Shown here piece by piece: positions 10,409-20,020 of a DNA stretch of 64,000 bases. The stretch's first letter is position 1. The number at the start of each line of letters is the position of its first letter. The stretch is from positions 1 to 64,000 of the forward strand of contig JAJTWR010000187.1 in assembly GCA_021613335.1 (NCBI GenBank), in the 5' to 3' direction. A program made the translations under genes and the position numbers. This DNA comes from Whitmania pigra (Eukaryota > Annelida > Clitellata > Hirudinida > Haemopidae). The notes below the pieces were generated by a model. It was given only the letters and a program-made list of their open reading frames with translations. It did no database searches and was not told where the DNA came from.

Positions 10409-12589
10409 TCAAGGCGCCATCTTTTTCACCACCAGATGGGGGAAGGGGAAACTCAGCCCATGTTTGTCGAACGCTTCCTTCAGCTTGGCGTTGAAGGCGC
10501 GCTCCACTTCCCATTGCCGACCGGGGAGAGTTTTCAGCCTGGCGCGCAACACCACCGACGAATCGGCAAAACGTTGCAGCCCCATGATGTCCAGCGGTTC
10601 GAGCAGTGCCTGAGCCAAGGCGGCGTTCTGGCGTATTTCTTCATCCACTTCGCGTAAGACGCGCCTAGCGTCTTCCACCGGAGCGGAATATTCCAAATGC
10701 ACGTCGAACAGGGCGTAGCTGAAGCCTTTGCTCATATTCTTGACCGTCCCGACCGCGCTAAAGGGCACGGTATGGACGGCGCCGGTAACATCGCGGATGC
10801 GCAGCGTGCGGATCGTGATACTTTCGACGGTGCCGGAACGGCCATCAACCTCGATAACGTCGCCGAGATTGATCGTATCCTCAACCAGGATGAACAGCCC
10901 GGTGATGATATCCTTGACCAGCGACTGCGCGCCGAAAGACACCGCCAAACCGACGACGCCGGCGCCGGCGAGCAAGGGGGCGATATTCAGCCCTAGTTCA
11001 GACAGCACGATCAGCATTACCACCACGATCAACACGATCATCGCCGCGTTGCGCAAGAGCGGCAGCAGGGTGCGGGCGCGACCGATACGGTTGCGCTGCT
11101 GGCCGCTTTTGGCGTCTTGATCGGCCAGATAGCGTTCGATGGCCGAGGATAGAACTTCCCAGAACAAAACCGCCGCGGCGATGACCAGGACAATCGAGAG
11201 CGCGCTGGAAACGATCCGTCGCCCTGTCGCCGAGGTCAGCCAGACGAAGCTATCCACATCCCAGGATTGCAGCAGTAGAATGACGGTCAGCAGCCAAAGC
11301 GCTGCGCGCAACGCCATGCGCACGATCGGCAGATAACGGTTGGCGCGCGCTTCCAGGCCAGGAAAGCGCGCGGCAATATCGCCGCTGACCGCAAAGCCGG
11401 CGGCGAGCGCGCGTTCCAACCCTCGCGCCGCCGTTGCCGACAGCACCAGCACCAGCACGCTCAAGGCGCTGGCGCGCAAGATATAGCGCAGACCGCCTGG
11501 AATCTCCAACGCCCAAACGATGAAGCCGCCGCCAATATAAAGAATGGCTAAAACATGCCAGATTTCAGCCAGTCGGCGGCGAAAAAGGACGATGCCGCGG
11601 CTCAGCCGGGCATCCGGTGCCTGGTCATCGACCGGTTGGCGGGCGGTGCGCAGCCAGCCGGCGACCACGCTTTGGTTTTGCAAGGTCAAGACCAGCAGCA
11701 ACAGGGCGAAAACCAGCCCCAACAAACGCAACAAGATGTTATACAGGCTGTTTGGCATTCCCAGCAGCAAGGCCGCTTCGAGCAAAATGCCGCCATAGAC
11801 GGCAACCAGCACCAGCCGTCGCGCCCAGAGATAAAGATAGGCCGCCGTTTCGTCGCCGATATTCCACGGGCGGCGGCGGGTGGTTTCGGGGGCCGTTGCC
11901 AGCCGGGTCAAGGCGAGGATGCCGCGCGCCACCACATGGGCATTGGCCAGGGCAAGCGTGACCAGGCGGGTGATGCGGTCCGGCTCGCTCAACGGCAACA
12001 ACAGATAGACCGCCGCCGAAAAGGCGGCGATGGGCAGCAGATCGATGATGAAGCGCGCAAGCAGCAGGGTCCAACGAATCAGCCAACCATCGCCGTTTTG
12101 AGCATCGATGCGCGATTTCAGCCTTTTCAACAGCCGGTCGGCGATGTGTTCGATGACGGCTGCGGCGAGCAGGACCAGCGCGACCTTGGCCAGCAACTGG
12201 CCCCAACGCGCCAGGATATCGGGATCGTTGGCTGTCGCCCGCGCCCAAGCTATGGCGCGATCGGTATCGCGCAGCACTCCGGCGACCGAAGAGACCTGGA
12301 CGCTGGCGGCGGCGACGGTTTTTGACACTCTGGTCAGGAAATCGCCGATCATGCCGGCGGCGGTTTCCGGTTCGGCTTCGCTTTGCATTGCTCGTTGAGC
12401 ATCGACCAACCCGGTCAATTGTTCGACCAGCCGGGCTCGTTGGCCGTCATCTTTCAAGACCGCCAGTAATTTTTCGATTTCCGCCGGATCAACCTTGGCA
12501 TTGTCGGCAAGGATCGCACCTGGCTGGAGCAGCCAGACGGCAAGCCATAAGACAGTCGCGATCGCCCATCGCGCCTTCGTTCCGCCCAT
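10409..12589 (-). CDS. Large MscS-family mechanosensitive channel
   Basis: The gene codes for 726 aa. A signal-like N-terminus (MGGTKARWAIATVLWLAVWL), a periplasmic segment and many hydrophobic helices precede a C-terminal MscS core. The pore helix region is GVVGLAVSFGAQSLVKDIIT, followed by the beta domain VEDTINLGDVIEVDGRSGTV. It would release osmolytes under membrane tension. The start at 12589 is preceded by GAGGCGG at good spacing. The frame stays open to 12865, but that stretch crosses the divergent leader region and looks non-coding. Confidence 0.92.
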   Translation of the reverse strand: MGGTKARWAIATVLWLAVWLLQPGAILADNAKVDPAEIEKLLAVLKDDGQRARLVEQLTGLVDAQRAMQSEAEPETAAGMIGDFLTRVSKTVAAASVQVSSVAGVLRDTDRAIAWARATANDPDILARWGQLLAKVALVLLAAAVIEHIADRLLKRLKSRIDAQNGDGWLIRWTLLLARFIIDLLPIAAFSAAVYLLLPLSEPDRITRLVTLALANAHVVARGILALTRLATAPETTRRRPWNIGDETAAYLYLWARRLVLVAVYGGILLEAALLLGMPNSLYNILLRLLGLVFALLLLVLTLQNQSVVAGWLRTARQPVDDQAPDARLSRGIVLFRRRLAEIWHVLAILYIGGGFIVWALEIPGGLRYILRASALSVLVLVLSATAARGLERALAAGFAVSGDIAARFPGLEARANRYLPIVRMALRAALWLLTVILLLQSWDVDSFVWLTSATGRRIVSSALSIVLVIAAAVLFWEVLSSAIERYLADQDAKSGQQRNRIGRARTLLPLLRNAAMIVLIVVVMLIVLSELGLNIAPLLAGAGVVGLAVSFGAQSLVKDIITGLFILVEDTINLGDVIEVDGRSGTVESITIRTLRIRDVTGAVHTVPFSAVGTVKNMSKGFSYALFDVHLEYSAPVEDARRVLREVDEEIRQNAALAQALLEPLDIMGLQRFADSSVVLRARLKTLPGRQWEVERAFNAKLKEAFDKHGLSFPFPHLVVKKMAP

Positions 12590-12682
12590 TGTGACCGCCT
12601 CCGTCGCATCGCAGTTTCCCGATCCGCCCGCAGGCTGTTCGCTTTGGGGGGGCGCCGTCAAGCGCTTCGGATAAAGGACTTG

Positions 12683-12688
12683 TATAAT
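12683..12688 (+). promoter_or_regulatory. Probable -10 element of the btu operon promoter
   Basis: A perfect TATAAT lies 30-60 bases upstream of the cobalamin riboswitch, in the gap between divergent mscS and btuB. No convincing -35 hexamer is seen 17 bases upstream, so the promoter may need an activator or be weak. Confidence 0.5.
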
Positions 12689-12719
12689 TCCAGCGCCATC
12701 GATAGCATGTGCGGTGCCA

Positions 12720-12935
12720 AGAGGTTCCGTTGACCGACGGATGAAAAGGGAACGCCGGTGAGGCGTTGCGTCAGTGCGCGATGTCAAGCGCGGGGCTGGC
12801 GCGATTTGCCGAATCCGGGGCTGCCCCCGCAACTGTGAGCGGCGAGCCTGCCGCCGAATAGCCACTGGGAATCTGCGGATTTTTGGGAAGGCGACGGTAA
12901 GGCTGTGACCCGCGAGCCAGGAGACCTGCCGCTTG
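12720..12935 (+). promoter_or_regulatory. Cobalamin (B12) riboswitch controlling the btu operon
   Basis: The conserved aptamer elements occur in order: AAAAGGGAACGCCGGTG at about 12744-12760, the B12 box CCCGCAACTGT at 12826-12836, CCACTG at 12862-12867 and the 3' strand AGCCAGGAGACCTGCC at 12915-12930. Its position upstream of a TonB receptor and vitamin transporter fits repression by adenosylcobalamin. About 240 bases separate it from the btuB start at 13174. The expression platform in that stretch was not resolved. Exact outer boundaries are approximate. Confidence 0.93.
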
Positions 12936-13173
12936 CGTCACTCCTGATCCCGGTGCGTGGGGCGCTGGGTCGCGGTCTTTGCGTTCCGTGCGGGTGACAT
13001 GAACTGCGCTGCCTGAGGGATCGGGCGCTCGGGAGGTGGCGTTCGCGCGGCTCTCGTCCCCTGTGCCGTCGGTTGCGCCGCGACTCGACCGACGGCGCGA
13101 CCGCGCCGCTTTTCGAACCGGCTGGCCATCTGCATTCGGCCAATATTTGCCCGGTTCCGCAAGGAGAGTTTGG

Positions 13174-15087
13174 ATGAGAAGAGGATTTTCCCCCCAGGGG
13201 ATCGCCGCCGGCGTTTTACTGGTCTTGGCCCCCGGTCCGCTAACGGCTGAAACCGGAGGCTCCCAGGTTCATGGGCTTGAACCGCTGATCGTATCGGCGA
13301 ACCGCGCTCCAACCGAACGAGCGAAGATCGCTTCGGCGGTAACGGTCATCGATCGCGAGCGGATCGAAGCTTCCGGCCTGACCTTTCTGCGCGATTATCT
13401 GGAGAGAGTGACCGGGCTGAGTTTCACCCAGAACGGTCCGCCCGGCACCGCTGTCACCTTGCAGATGCGCGGCGCCTATGCGGGCTATGTGCTGGTGCGG
13501 ATCGACGGCATCGATATTTCCGACCCGTCGGGAGCGCAAAACGCCGCAGCGCTCGAACATCTGCTGCTCGGCGATATCGAGCGGATCGAAATCCTCCCAG
13601 GCTCCCAATCGGCGCTTTACGGCGGCGCGGCGGTTGGCGGGGTGATCGACATCACCACCCGCGCCGCCAGCGGCAACGGCCTTCGCCAGACCACCCATCT
13701 GGAAGCGGGCAGTTACGGCACGGTCAACGGCTGGCACAATCTTGCTGTCCGGCGCGGCGATCAAGCGGTGGCGTTGACGGCGCAAAAACTCCGCAGCGAC
13801 GGTTTTTCCGCCGCCAACCGCCGCAACGGCAACCGCGAAGCCGACGGTTACGACAATACCACCCTGTCGTTCAACGCAACCAGTCAAATAGGCGAGACGC
13901 TCGAACTGTTTGGCGCTGGACGTTACACCAGGCGCGAGGTGGAATTCGACGATTTCACCTTTGGGATCGGGCCGACCGATGAAAAACCGGGTATGCCCGG
14001 CAACCGCAGCTGGGGCGAGGATCTAGGCGGTCGCGCCGGCGCTCGTTTCGCTTCGTTCAATGACCGGTTGAACAACACTGTGGCGGTGCAATATTATCGC
14101 ACCGACCGCGATATCGGCGGTTCCAATATCAGCCAATACCAAGGCGCTCGGCATAAATTCGAATATCTCGGCCATGCGCGCATTACCGACGGCATCGACC
14201 TGTCCGCCGGCGCCGATCATGGCGAGGAAAGCGCCAGCTCCAGCGGCGGGTTGAGCGGCTCGATCGACAATACCGGCTTGTTCGGCTTGATTTCGCTCAC
14301 CCCCTGGCAAGGGGTGACGCTGACTGGCGCCTTGCGCAACGATCGTCATTCGCGCTTTGGCGATCAGGCCAGCCACCGGCTGACCGCCGCCTGGGCAGCG
14401 CTGGCCGATACCAAGCTGCGGGCCAGCTGGAGCAGCGGTTTTCGCCCGCCTTCGGTGTTCGAGCTCTTTGCCGCCTCTTATGGCAATGCCGATTTGCAAC
14501 CCGAACACGCCGACAGCTGGGATGCCGGCATCGACCAAACCCTGTGGGGCGGTCGAGCGAGCCTGTCGGCAACCTGGTTCCAACTCGACACCAGCGATCT
14601 GATCCAGTTTGCTTATGACAGCGCCGTCAGCCGCCACCGCTATCGCCAAGTGCCGGGGATCACCCGGCGTCAGGGCTTGGAGTTGTCGGCGCGCGCGCGC
14701 GTCTACGACTGGCTGGAGTTGAGCGGCGGTTATGCCTGGACCGACACGGCCAAGGCCGATGGCAGCCGGTTGGCGCGGGTGCCGCGCCATAAGGTGACGC
14801 TGGGCGGCGGCGTTACCCCATTAACCGGCATGAGCGTCGCTGTGACGGGGACATGGGTTGCGGGCATGCCCGATACCGATTACAGCATCGTCAATGCCCG
14901 GGGTAATTCCCCCCTGCGCGACCTGCCCGCCTATTTTTTGCTCGATTTGAGCGCGCGCTATCTGGTGCGAGATGGCATCGAGCTATCGTTACGCGGGCGT
15001 AACCTGCTGGACCAGCGCTACGAAAACGTCTGGGGGTATGGTACCGCCGGAGCCTCGGTCTATGCCGGAATCACCTTGACTTATTGA
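13174..15087 (+). CDS. btuB: TonB-dependent outer-membrane cobalamin receptor
   Basis: This 637-aa outer-membrane protein has a signal peptide (MRRGFSPQGIAAGVLLVLAP, about 27 aa). A TonB-box-like region (PLIVSANR) and a plug domain follow (TVIDRERIEASGL, MRGAYAGYVLVRIDGIDISD, IERIEILPGSQSALYGGAAV). The beta-barrel ends in an aromatic residue (TLTY). The ATG at 13174 has AAGGAGAG upstream. The frame opens earlier at 13036, but that would lose the signal peptide. Control by the B12 riboswitch and the co-transcribed btuFCD genes support cobalamin as substrate. Confidence 0.93.
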   Translation: MRRGFSPQGIAAGVLLVLAPGPLTAETGGSQVHGLEPLIVSANRAPTERAKIASAVTVIDRERIEASGLTFLRDYLERVTGLSFTQNGPPGTAVTLQMRGAYAGYVLVRIDGIDISDPSGAQNAAALEHLLLGDIERIEILPGSQSALYGGAAVGGVIDITTRAASGNGLRQTTHLEAGSYGTVNGWHNLAVRRGDQAVALTAQKLRSDGFSAANRRNGNREADGYDNTTLSFNATSQIGETLELFGAGRYTRREVEFDDFTFGIGPTDEKPGMPGNRSWGEDLGGRAGARFASFNDRLNNTVAVQYYRTDRDIGGSNISQYQGARHKFEYLGHARITDGIDLSAGADHGEESASSSGGLSGSIDNTGLFGLISLTPWQGVTLTGALRNDRHSRFGDQASHRLTAAWAALADTKLRASWSSGFRPPSVFELFAASYGNADLQPEHADSWDAGIDQTLWGGRASLSATWFQLDTSDLIQFAYDSAVSRHRYRQVPGITRRQGLELSARARVYDWLELSGGYAWTDTAKADGSRLARVPRHKVTLGGGVTPLTGMSVAVTGTWVAGMPDTDYSIVNARGNSPLRDLPAYFLLDLSARYLVRDGIELSLRGRNLLDQRYENVWGYGTAGASVYAGITLTY

Positions 15088-15140
15088 TTGTCGTTCGCTC
15101 TGGAAGATACGATCGCCAGCCCGGTTGGCGGAGGCATTGG

Positions 15141-16013
15141 ATGCCGCAGGCGCAAATTTACAGATTTAATCGCTGGCTGCTAGCGATACTGGCGACGCCG
15201 ATGGTTGCCGGCACGCTTCATGCCGCATCGCCATCCGTCCCCGCAAGAGTGGTGTCGGCTAATCTATGCACCGACCAGCTAGCGCTCCTGCTCGCCGCTC
15301 CCGGGCAATTGCTGTCGGTATCGGCTCTGGCAGCCGATCCGACGCTGTCCAACATGGCGCCGGCTGCGATCGGGCTGCCGCTCAACCGCGGCCGGGCGGA
15401 GGAGATTTTCGCCCTTTCCCCCGATCTAGTGGTTGCCGGCACTTATACCACCCGAACAACGGTCGATATGTTGCGCCGGCTGGGGGTGCGTGTCGAGCTT
15501 TTCACTCCCGATGCCTCGTTGGACGATAGCCGCGCCCATATCCGCCGCATGGGCGAACTGCTAGGCCGTCAGGAGGCGGCGCAGGCGCTGCTCGATCGAT
15601 TCGATGCCGATCGCGCCGCGCTGACCGCCATCCAGCCCGGCTCGCTTGCGCCGCTTGCCGCTTCCTACGATGCCGGCGGACGCAGCGCCGGTCGAAAGAC
15701 GCTGTTTGCCGATATCCTGTATGCTGGCGGCTGGCGCAATCTGACCGCTGAGCTTGGCGTCGTGGGCGTCGGGTCGCTGCCGCTGGAACGCCTGATCTTC
15801 GCCCGCCCGGACCTGATCCTGAGTGGCGGAGCTTTGGAGCAAGCGCCAACCCAGGCGCAGCGTCAGACCAGCCATCCTGCCCTGGCCGCCCTGCGCGCCC
15901 AACCGAGCGTCAGCAGCGCCATCCTGCCCGATCGCCAGACTCTGTGCGGCGGTCCGGCGGCGCTGACCGCCGCACAGAGTCTGGCGCGGACGCGGCAAGA
16001 GGTCAAGCCATGA
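15141..16013 (+). CDS. btuF: Periplasmic cobalamin-binding protein (BtuF-like)
   Basis: This 290-aa class III substrate-binding protein has a signal peptide (RFNRWLLAILATPMVAGTLHA), then RVVSANLCTDQLALLLA, ALSPDLVVAG and PLERLIFARPDLILSGG, as in BtuF/FhuD-type binders. I chose the ATG at 15141 because GGAGG precedes it and the signal peptide then starts correctly. A TTG at 15084 is also in frame but overlaps the btuB stop. Its stop overlaps the permease start (ATGA at 16010). It should hand B12 to BtuCD. Confidence 0.88.
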   Translation: MPQAQIYRFNRWLLAILATPMVAGTLHAASPSVPARVVSANLCTDQLALLLAAPGQLLSVSALAADPTLSNMAPAAIGLPLNRGRAEEIFALSPDLVVAGTYTTRTTVDMLRRLGVRVELFTPDASLDDSRAHIRRMGELLGRQEAAQALLDRFDADRAALTAIQPGSLAPLAASYDAGGRSAGRKTLFADILYAGGWRNLTAELGVVGVGSLPLERLIFARPDLILSGGALEQAPTQAQRQTSHPALAALRAQPSVSSAILPDRQTLCGGPAALTAAQSLARTRQEVKP

Positions 16014-17008
16014 TCCGTTCGGGCGGCGGCGGTCTTTTGCTCGCCGGTTTGGCCCTGCTTACCGGCGGGCTGATGGTGGCGTCGCTTACGACCGGGCCGG
16101 CCGATATCGCGCCGCTGACCGGGCTGCGCGCCATGCTGCGCGACGACGGCGCCGTCAGTTTGGTGATGTGGGAAATCCGTCTGCCGCGTGCGCTGTTGGC
16201 TCTTGCCATAGGCGCGGCCCTCGGTCTGTCCGGCGCCGCCCTGCAAGGCTATTTGCGCAACCCGCTCGCCGATGCCGGAGTTCTGGGAATCAGCTCCAGC
16301 GCCGCTTTGGGGGCGGTGACCGCCCTTTATGCCGGCTGGACCGCCGCCTTTCCTCTGGCTTTACCGCTGGCGGCCCTGGTCGCGGCGATGGCGGCGGCGG
16401 CGTTGATCTCGGCTTTGGCCGGTCGGCAAGGCGACACGATACCGCTGGTGCTGGCCGGGGTGGCGGTATCGGGGCTGACGGGAGCGTTGACCTCGCTGAT
16501 CGTCAATTTGTCTGCCAATCCGTTTGCCACGCTGGATATCGTGTTCTGGCTGCTCGGATCGCTCAATGACCGTTCGATGTTGCATGTCCGGCTGGCGCTG
16601 CCTTTCATACTGGCGGGCGGGGCGTTGCTGCTGCTGCTCGGCCGCAGCCTGGATGCGCTCAGCCTGGGCAGCGATACCGCTGCCAGCCTGGGCATCGGGT
16701 TGGCGCGCGTGCGCTTGGCGATCGTGCTGGGGACGGCGGCGGCGGTCGGAGCGGCGACGGCGGTGGCCGGTACGATCGGTTTCGTCGGGTTGGTGGCGCC
16801 GCATCTGCTCCGCCCCTGGACCGGCGGGCGGCCCGGGCGGCTGTTGCCGGCAGCGGCGTTGGGGGGCGCCGCCCTCTTGTTGGCGGCTGATATCGCCGCC
16901 CGGCTGATCTCGCCGGAGAAGGATCTGAAGCTGGGGGTGGTGACGGCCCTGACTGGCACGCCGTTTTTTTTGGCGCTGGTGCTACGCCTGCGCCGGGGAA
17001 CGGCATGA
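16010..17008 (+). CDS. btuC: FecCD-family vitamin B12 ABC permease
   Basis: A 332-aa polytopic inner-membrane permease with about ten hydrophobic helices. FecCD/BtuC signatures are seen: LRLPRALLALAIGAALGLSG-type text (here IRLPRALLALAIGAALGLSG), NPLADAGVLGISSSAALGA and GTIGFVGLVAPHLLRP (the coupling-helix region). It overlaps btuF and btuD by four bases on either side. It forms the dimeric channel for cobalamin. Confidence 0.93.
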   Translation: MIRSGGGGLLLAGLALLTGGLMVASLTTGPADIAPLTGLRAMLRDDGAVSLVMWEIRLPRALLALAIGAALGLSGAALQGYLRNPLADAGVLGISSSAALGAVTALYAGWTAAFPLALPLAALVAAMAAAALISALAGRQGDTIPLVLAGVAVSGLTGALTSLIVNLSANPFATLDIVFWLLGSLNDRSMLHVRLALPFILAGGALLLLLGRSLDALSLGSDTAASLGIGLARVRLAIVLGTAAAVGAATAVAGTIGFVGLVAPHLLRPWTGGRPGRLLPAAALGGAALLLAADIAARLISPEKDLKLGVVTALTGTPFFLALVLRLRRGTA

Positions 17009-17778
17009 AGCTGTTGTCCGCTCGCGCCGTGGGGGTCCGCCTCGGCGGCCGACCGGTGATCGTCGATGCGAGCTTGAGCCTGGCGGCCGGCGAATGCGTC
17101 GGGTTGATCGGCCCGAACGGCGCCGGCAAATCCACCTTGTTGCGCGCCTTGGCCGGGCTTTTGGCTCATGATGGCGACATTGTCGTGCAGAACGCGCCGC
17201 TTGCCCGCCTGTCACCCCTCGATCGCGCTCGCCGGCTGGCCTATTTGGCCCAGCACCCCGACATTGCCTGGCCGTTATCGGTTGGCGATGTCGTCGCGCT
17301 CGGTCGCACGCCGCACCGGCCCGCCTGTTTGCCGCTGACGGCCGCAGACCATGCCGTTATCGACCGGGTTCTGGCCGATCTGCAACTGACCGCCCTGCGG
17401 CACCGGTCGGTGGCGCAATTATCCGGCGGTGAACGGGCCCGGGTGATGGTCGCCCGCGCTTTGGCCCAGGCGACGGCGGTAATTCTCGCCGATGAACCGA
17501 CCGCCGCCCTCGATCCGGGTCAGCAATTGGCGCTGATGGCGCAGTTTCGTCGTTTGGCCGCCGATGGACGCGGCATTTTGCTCACTCTTCACGATTTGGG
17601 ATTGGCGGCGCGCTGGTGCGACCGGCTGATCCTGCTGCACCGCGGCCGGATCGCCGCCGCCGGCCCGCCCTTGGCTGTGCTGACGGCGCAGCAGTTGGCG
17701 GCGGTCTATGGCATCGAGGCTTTCCTCGATCGGGATGCCGGCGGCTTACTGCTGCTGCCGCTGCGGCATATTTTTTAA
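17005..17778 (+). CDS. btuD: Vitamin B12 ABC transporter ATPase
   Basis: This 257-aa ATPase has Walker A GPNGAGKST, the signature LSGGERARV, Walker B AVILADEPTAALD and the switch histidine in LTLHDLG. It belongs to the FecE/BtuD group and completes the riboswitch-btuB-btuF-btuC-btuD operon. A short GC hairpin (CGGCG/CGCCG, 17784-17799) follows the stop without a T-run, so termination there is uncertain. Confidence 0.92.
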   Translation: MKLLSARAVGVRLGGRPVIVDASLSLAAGECVGLIGPNGAGKSTLLRALAGLLAHDGDIVVQNAPLARLSPLDRARRLAYLAQHPDIAWPLSVGDVVALGRTPHRPACLPLTAADHAVIDRVLADLQLTALRHRSVAQLSGGERARVMVARALAQATAVILADEPTAALDPGQQLALMAQFRRLAADGRGILLTLHDLGLAARWCDRLILLHRGRIAAAGPPLAVLTAQQLAAVYGIEAFLDRDAGGLLLLPLRHIF

Positions 17779-17803
17779 GACCGGCGGAAATCTCGCCGCT
17801 CGA

Positions 17804-17832
17804 TTGACATGCCCAGGCAAGATATCGATACT
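17804..17832 (+). promoter_or_regulatory. Sigma-70-type promoter for argD-argF-hslO
   Basis: TTGACA (17804-17809) and GATACT (17827-17832) are separated by 17 bases, 40 bases upstream of the argD start. This is the best housekeeping promoter seen in the window. It suggests that the arginine genes are transcribed separately from btuBFCD. Confidence 0.7.
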
Positions 17833-17872
17833 TGCCGCTTTCTTTTGTTACCGGGTATATTGGACATAAAAA

Positions 17873-19060
17873 ATGCAAGCCCCCATGTCGCCGTTGATGC
17901 CCGTTTACAATCGGATCGATATCGCATTCGATCGTGGGGAAGGCGCTTATCTGTTTACAGCCGACGGTCGACGGTTCCTTGATTTTGCTTCCGGCGTTGC
18001 GGTGACGGCGCTGGGCCATGCCCATCCCAAACTGGTGGCAAGGCTGCAAGCGGCAGCGTTGAAGCCTTGGCATTTGGCCAATCTGTATGAGATCCCGCAA
18101 CAGACCCAACTGGCTGGGCGCTTGGTTGAGTTGTCCTTTGCCGACTATGTTTTCTTCGGAAATTCGGGAGCTGAGGCGCTGGAGCTGACCATTAAAGTGG
18201 CGCGCAAATATCAGTATGAGAAAGGGCGCCCGCGGAAAAACCGCATCGTCACCTTCGACGGCGCGTTCCATGGCCGCACGCTTGCCACTTTGGCCGCCGG
18301 CGGTCAGGAGAAACATCTCAAGGGCTTCGATCCGCGGCTCGACGGTTTCGATCAGGTTGCCTGGGGCGATATCGACGCGTTGCGCGCCGCCGTTGACGCT
18401 GACACCGCCGCCATTTTGATCGAGCCGGTCCAAGGCGAAGGGGGAATCCGCGTCGCCGATCCAGCCTATCTGGCGTCGGTGCGCGCATTGTGCGATGCCG
18501 CTGGTCTGTTGCTGATCTATGACGAGGTGCAATGCGGCATCGGTCGAACCGGGAAGATGTTTGCCTATGAGTGGTCGGGCGTTGCACCGGATATCATGGC
18601 TCTGGCCAAGGGGCTGGGGGGCGGTTTTCCGGTCAGCGCCTGCCTGACCACGGCAAAAGCGGCATCGGGCATGTCGGTTGGCAGCCACGGTTCTACCTTC
18701 GGCGGCAATCCGTTGGCGATGAGTGTTGCCAATGCCGTCATCGAGGAGATTGGCCAACCGGATTTTTTGAGCACTGTGCGCGCGATGGCGGAAAATTTGT
18801 CCAACGGGCTGGAAAAGCTGGTCGGGCGTTATCCGGCGATTTATCGCCAAAAAAGCGGCTTGGGGTTGATGCTGGGGCTGCAATGCGGCCCGGCGCATGG
18901 CGATGTCATTGCCAGGTTGCGCGAACAGGGGTTGTTGACTGTAGCCGCCGGGAACAATTTTATTCGTTTGCTGCCGCCCTTGATCGTCGGCGCGGCGGAA
19001 GTCGAGCATGCCTTGTCGATTTTGGCAAAAGTCGCCGCTGACTGGAAGGTGGCAGAATGA
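17873..19060 (+). CDS. argD: Acetylornithine aminotransferase
   Basis: This 395-aa class III PLP aminotransferase converts N-acetylglutamate semialdehyde to N-acetylornithine. Motifs are [54 protein letters not shown] and the PLP lysine in [12 protein letters not shown]. The start may be ATG 17873 or 17885; no strong ribosome site decides. Its stop overlaps argF (ATGA at 19057). The argD-argF pair is typical of alphaproteobacteria. Confidence 0.95.
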   Translation: MQAPMSPLMPVYNRIDIAFDRGEGAYLFTADGRRFLDFASGVAVTALGHAHPKLVARLQAAALKPWHLANLYEIPQQTQLAGRLVELSFADYVFFGNSGAEALELTIKVARKYQYEKGRPRKNRIVTFDGAFHGRTLATLAAGGQEKHLKGFDPRLDGFDQVAWGDIDALRAAVDADTAAILIEPVQGEGGIRVADPAYLASVRALCDAAGLLLIYDEVQCGIGRTGKMFAYEWSGVAPDIMALAKGLGGGFPVSACLTTAKAASGMSVGSHGSTFGGNPLAMSVANAVIEEIGQPDFLSTVRAMAENLSNGLEKLVGRYPAIYRQKSGLGLMLGLQCGPAHGDVIARLREQGLLTVAAGNNFIRLLPPLIVGAAEVEHALSILAKVAADWKVAE

Positions 19061-19989
19061 CGGTATCCTTGCCCTGCCGGACGCAGCAAAGCGCTGTCCG
19101 GCATTTTCTTGATCTCGATCTGTTGGACGGCGCGGTTCTGCGCGGCATTCTTGCTTCGGCGCTGGCGATGAAACAGGCCGGACGCAGCGCCTCGCGCCCG
19201 CTTGCCGGCATGACCCTGGCGATGATTTTTGAAAAACCGTCGACCCGCACCCGCGTTTCGTTTGAAGTGGCGATGAAGCAGCTTGGCGGGAATACCGTGG
19301 TGTTGCGGCCGGATGAAATGCAACTCAAGCGCGGCGAAACGGTCAGCGATACCGCTAAGGTGCTGTCGCGCTATGTCGATGCCATCATGATCCGCACCGG
19401 CGTGGAACGAAAGATGCTGGAATTGGCGCATAATGCCACCGTGCCGGTGATCAATGGCCTGACCGAGCGCAGCCATCCTTGCCAGATTCTAGCCGACATC
19501 TTGACCTTCGAGGAACATCGCGGCCCGATTGCCAACCGCACGGTCGCCTGGGTCGGCGATGCCAACAATATTTGCAATTCGTGGGTGCATGCGGCGGTTC
19601 GGCTGGGTTTCGTGCTGCGTATCGCAACGCCGCCGGAACTGCCGCTGGCGCCACAGGTCAGGAGCTGGGCCAAAGAGCAGGGGGGGCGGATCCATCTGAC
19701 CGCCGATGCCGTTGAAGCGGTCAGCGGCGCCGATCTGGTGACGACGGACACCTGGGTCTCGATGGGTAATGAGGATAGCGATCGCCATCATCTGCTTCAA
19801 CCCTATCGCATCGATGACGCGCTGATGGCGTATGCGCGCCCCGATGCCTTGTTCATGCATTGCCTGCCAGCCCATCGCGGCGAGGAAGTTACCGGATCGG
19901 TCCTGGATGGCCCGCAATCGGTGGTGTGGGATGAGGCGGAAAACCGCCTGCATGTGCAAAAGGGCGTACTGGCCTGGTGCCTGGGCTGA
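19057..19989 (+). CDS. argF: Ornithine carbamoyltransferase
   Basis: This complete 310-aa enzyme makes citrulline from ornithine and carbamoyl phosphate. It carries the carbamoyl-phosphate loop [21 protein letters not shown], the ornithine-binding region WVSMGNE and the catalytic [11 protein letters not shown]. It overlaps argD and is followed 31 bases later by hslO. Confidence 0.97.
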   Translation: MTVSLPCRTQQSAVRHFLDLDLLDGAVLRGILASALAMKQAGRSASRPLAGMTLAMIFEKPSTRTRVSFEVAMKQLGGNTVVLRPDEMQLKRGETVSDTAKVLSRYVDAIMIRTGVERKMLELAHNATVPVINGLTERSHPCQILADILTFEEHRGPIANRTVAWVGDANNICNSWVHAAVRLGFVLRIATPPELPLAPQVRSWAKEQGGRIHLTADAVEAVSGADLVTTDTWVSMGNEDSDRHHLLQPYRIDDALMAYARPDALFMHCLPAHRGEEVTGSVLDGPQSVVWDEAENRLHVQKGVLAWCLG

Positions 19990-20020
19990 AGCTGTGACCG
20001 GGTTCGGGGCGTATGGGACG

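Noticed and set aside
12590..12865. N-terminal extension of the MscS channel gene to 12865
   Set aside because: It would cross the divergent promoter and riboswitch, is low in coding character, and a good ribosome site precedes the ATG at 12589.
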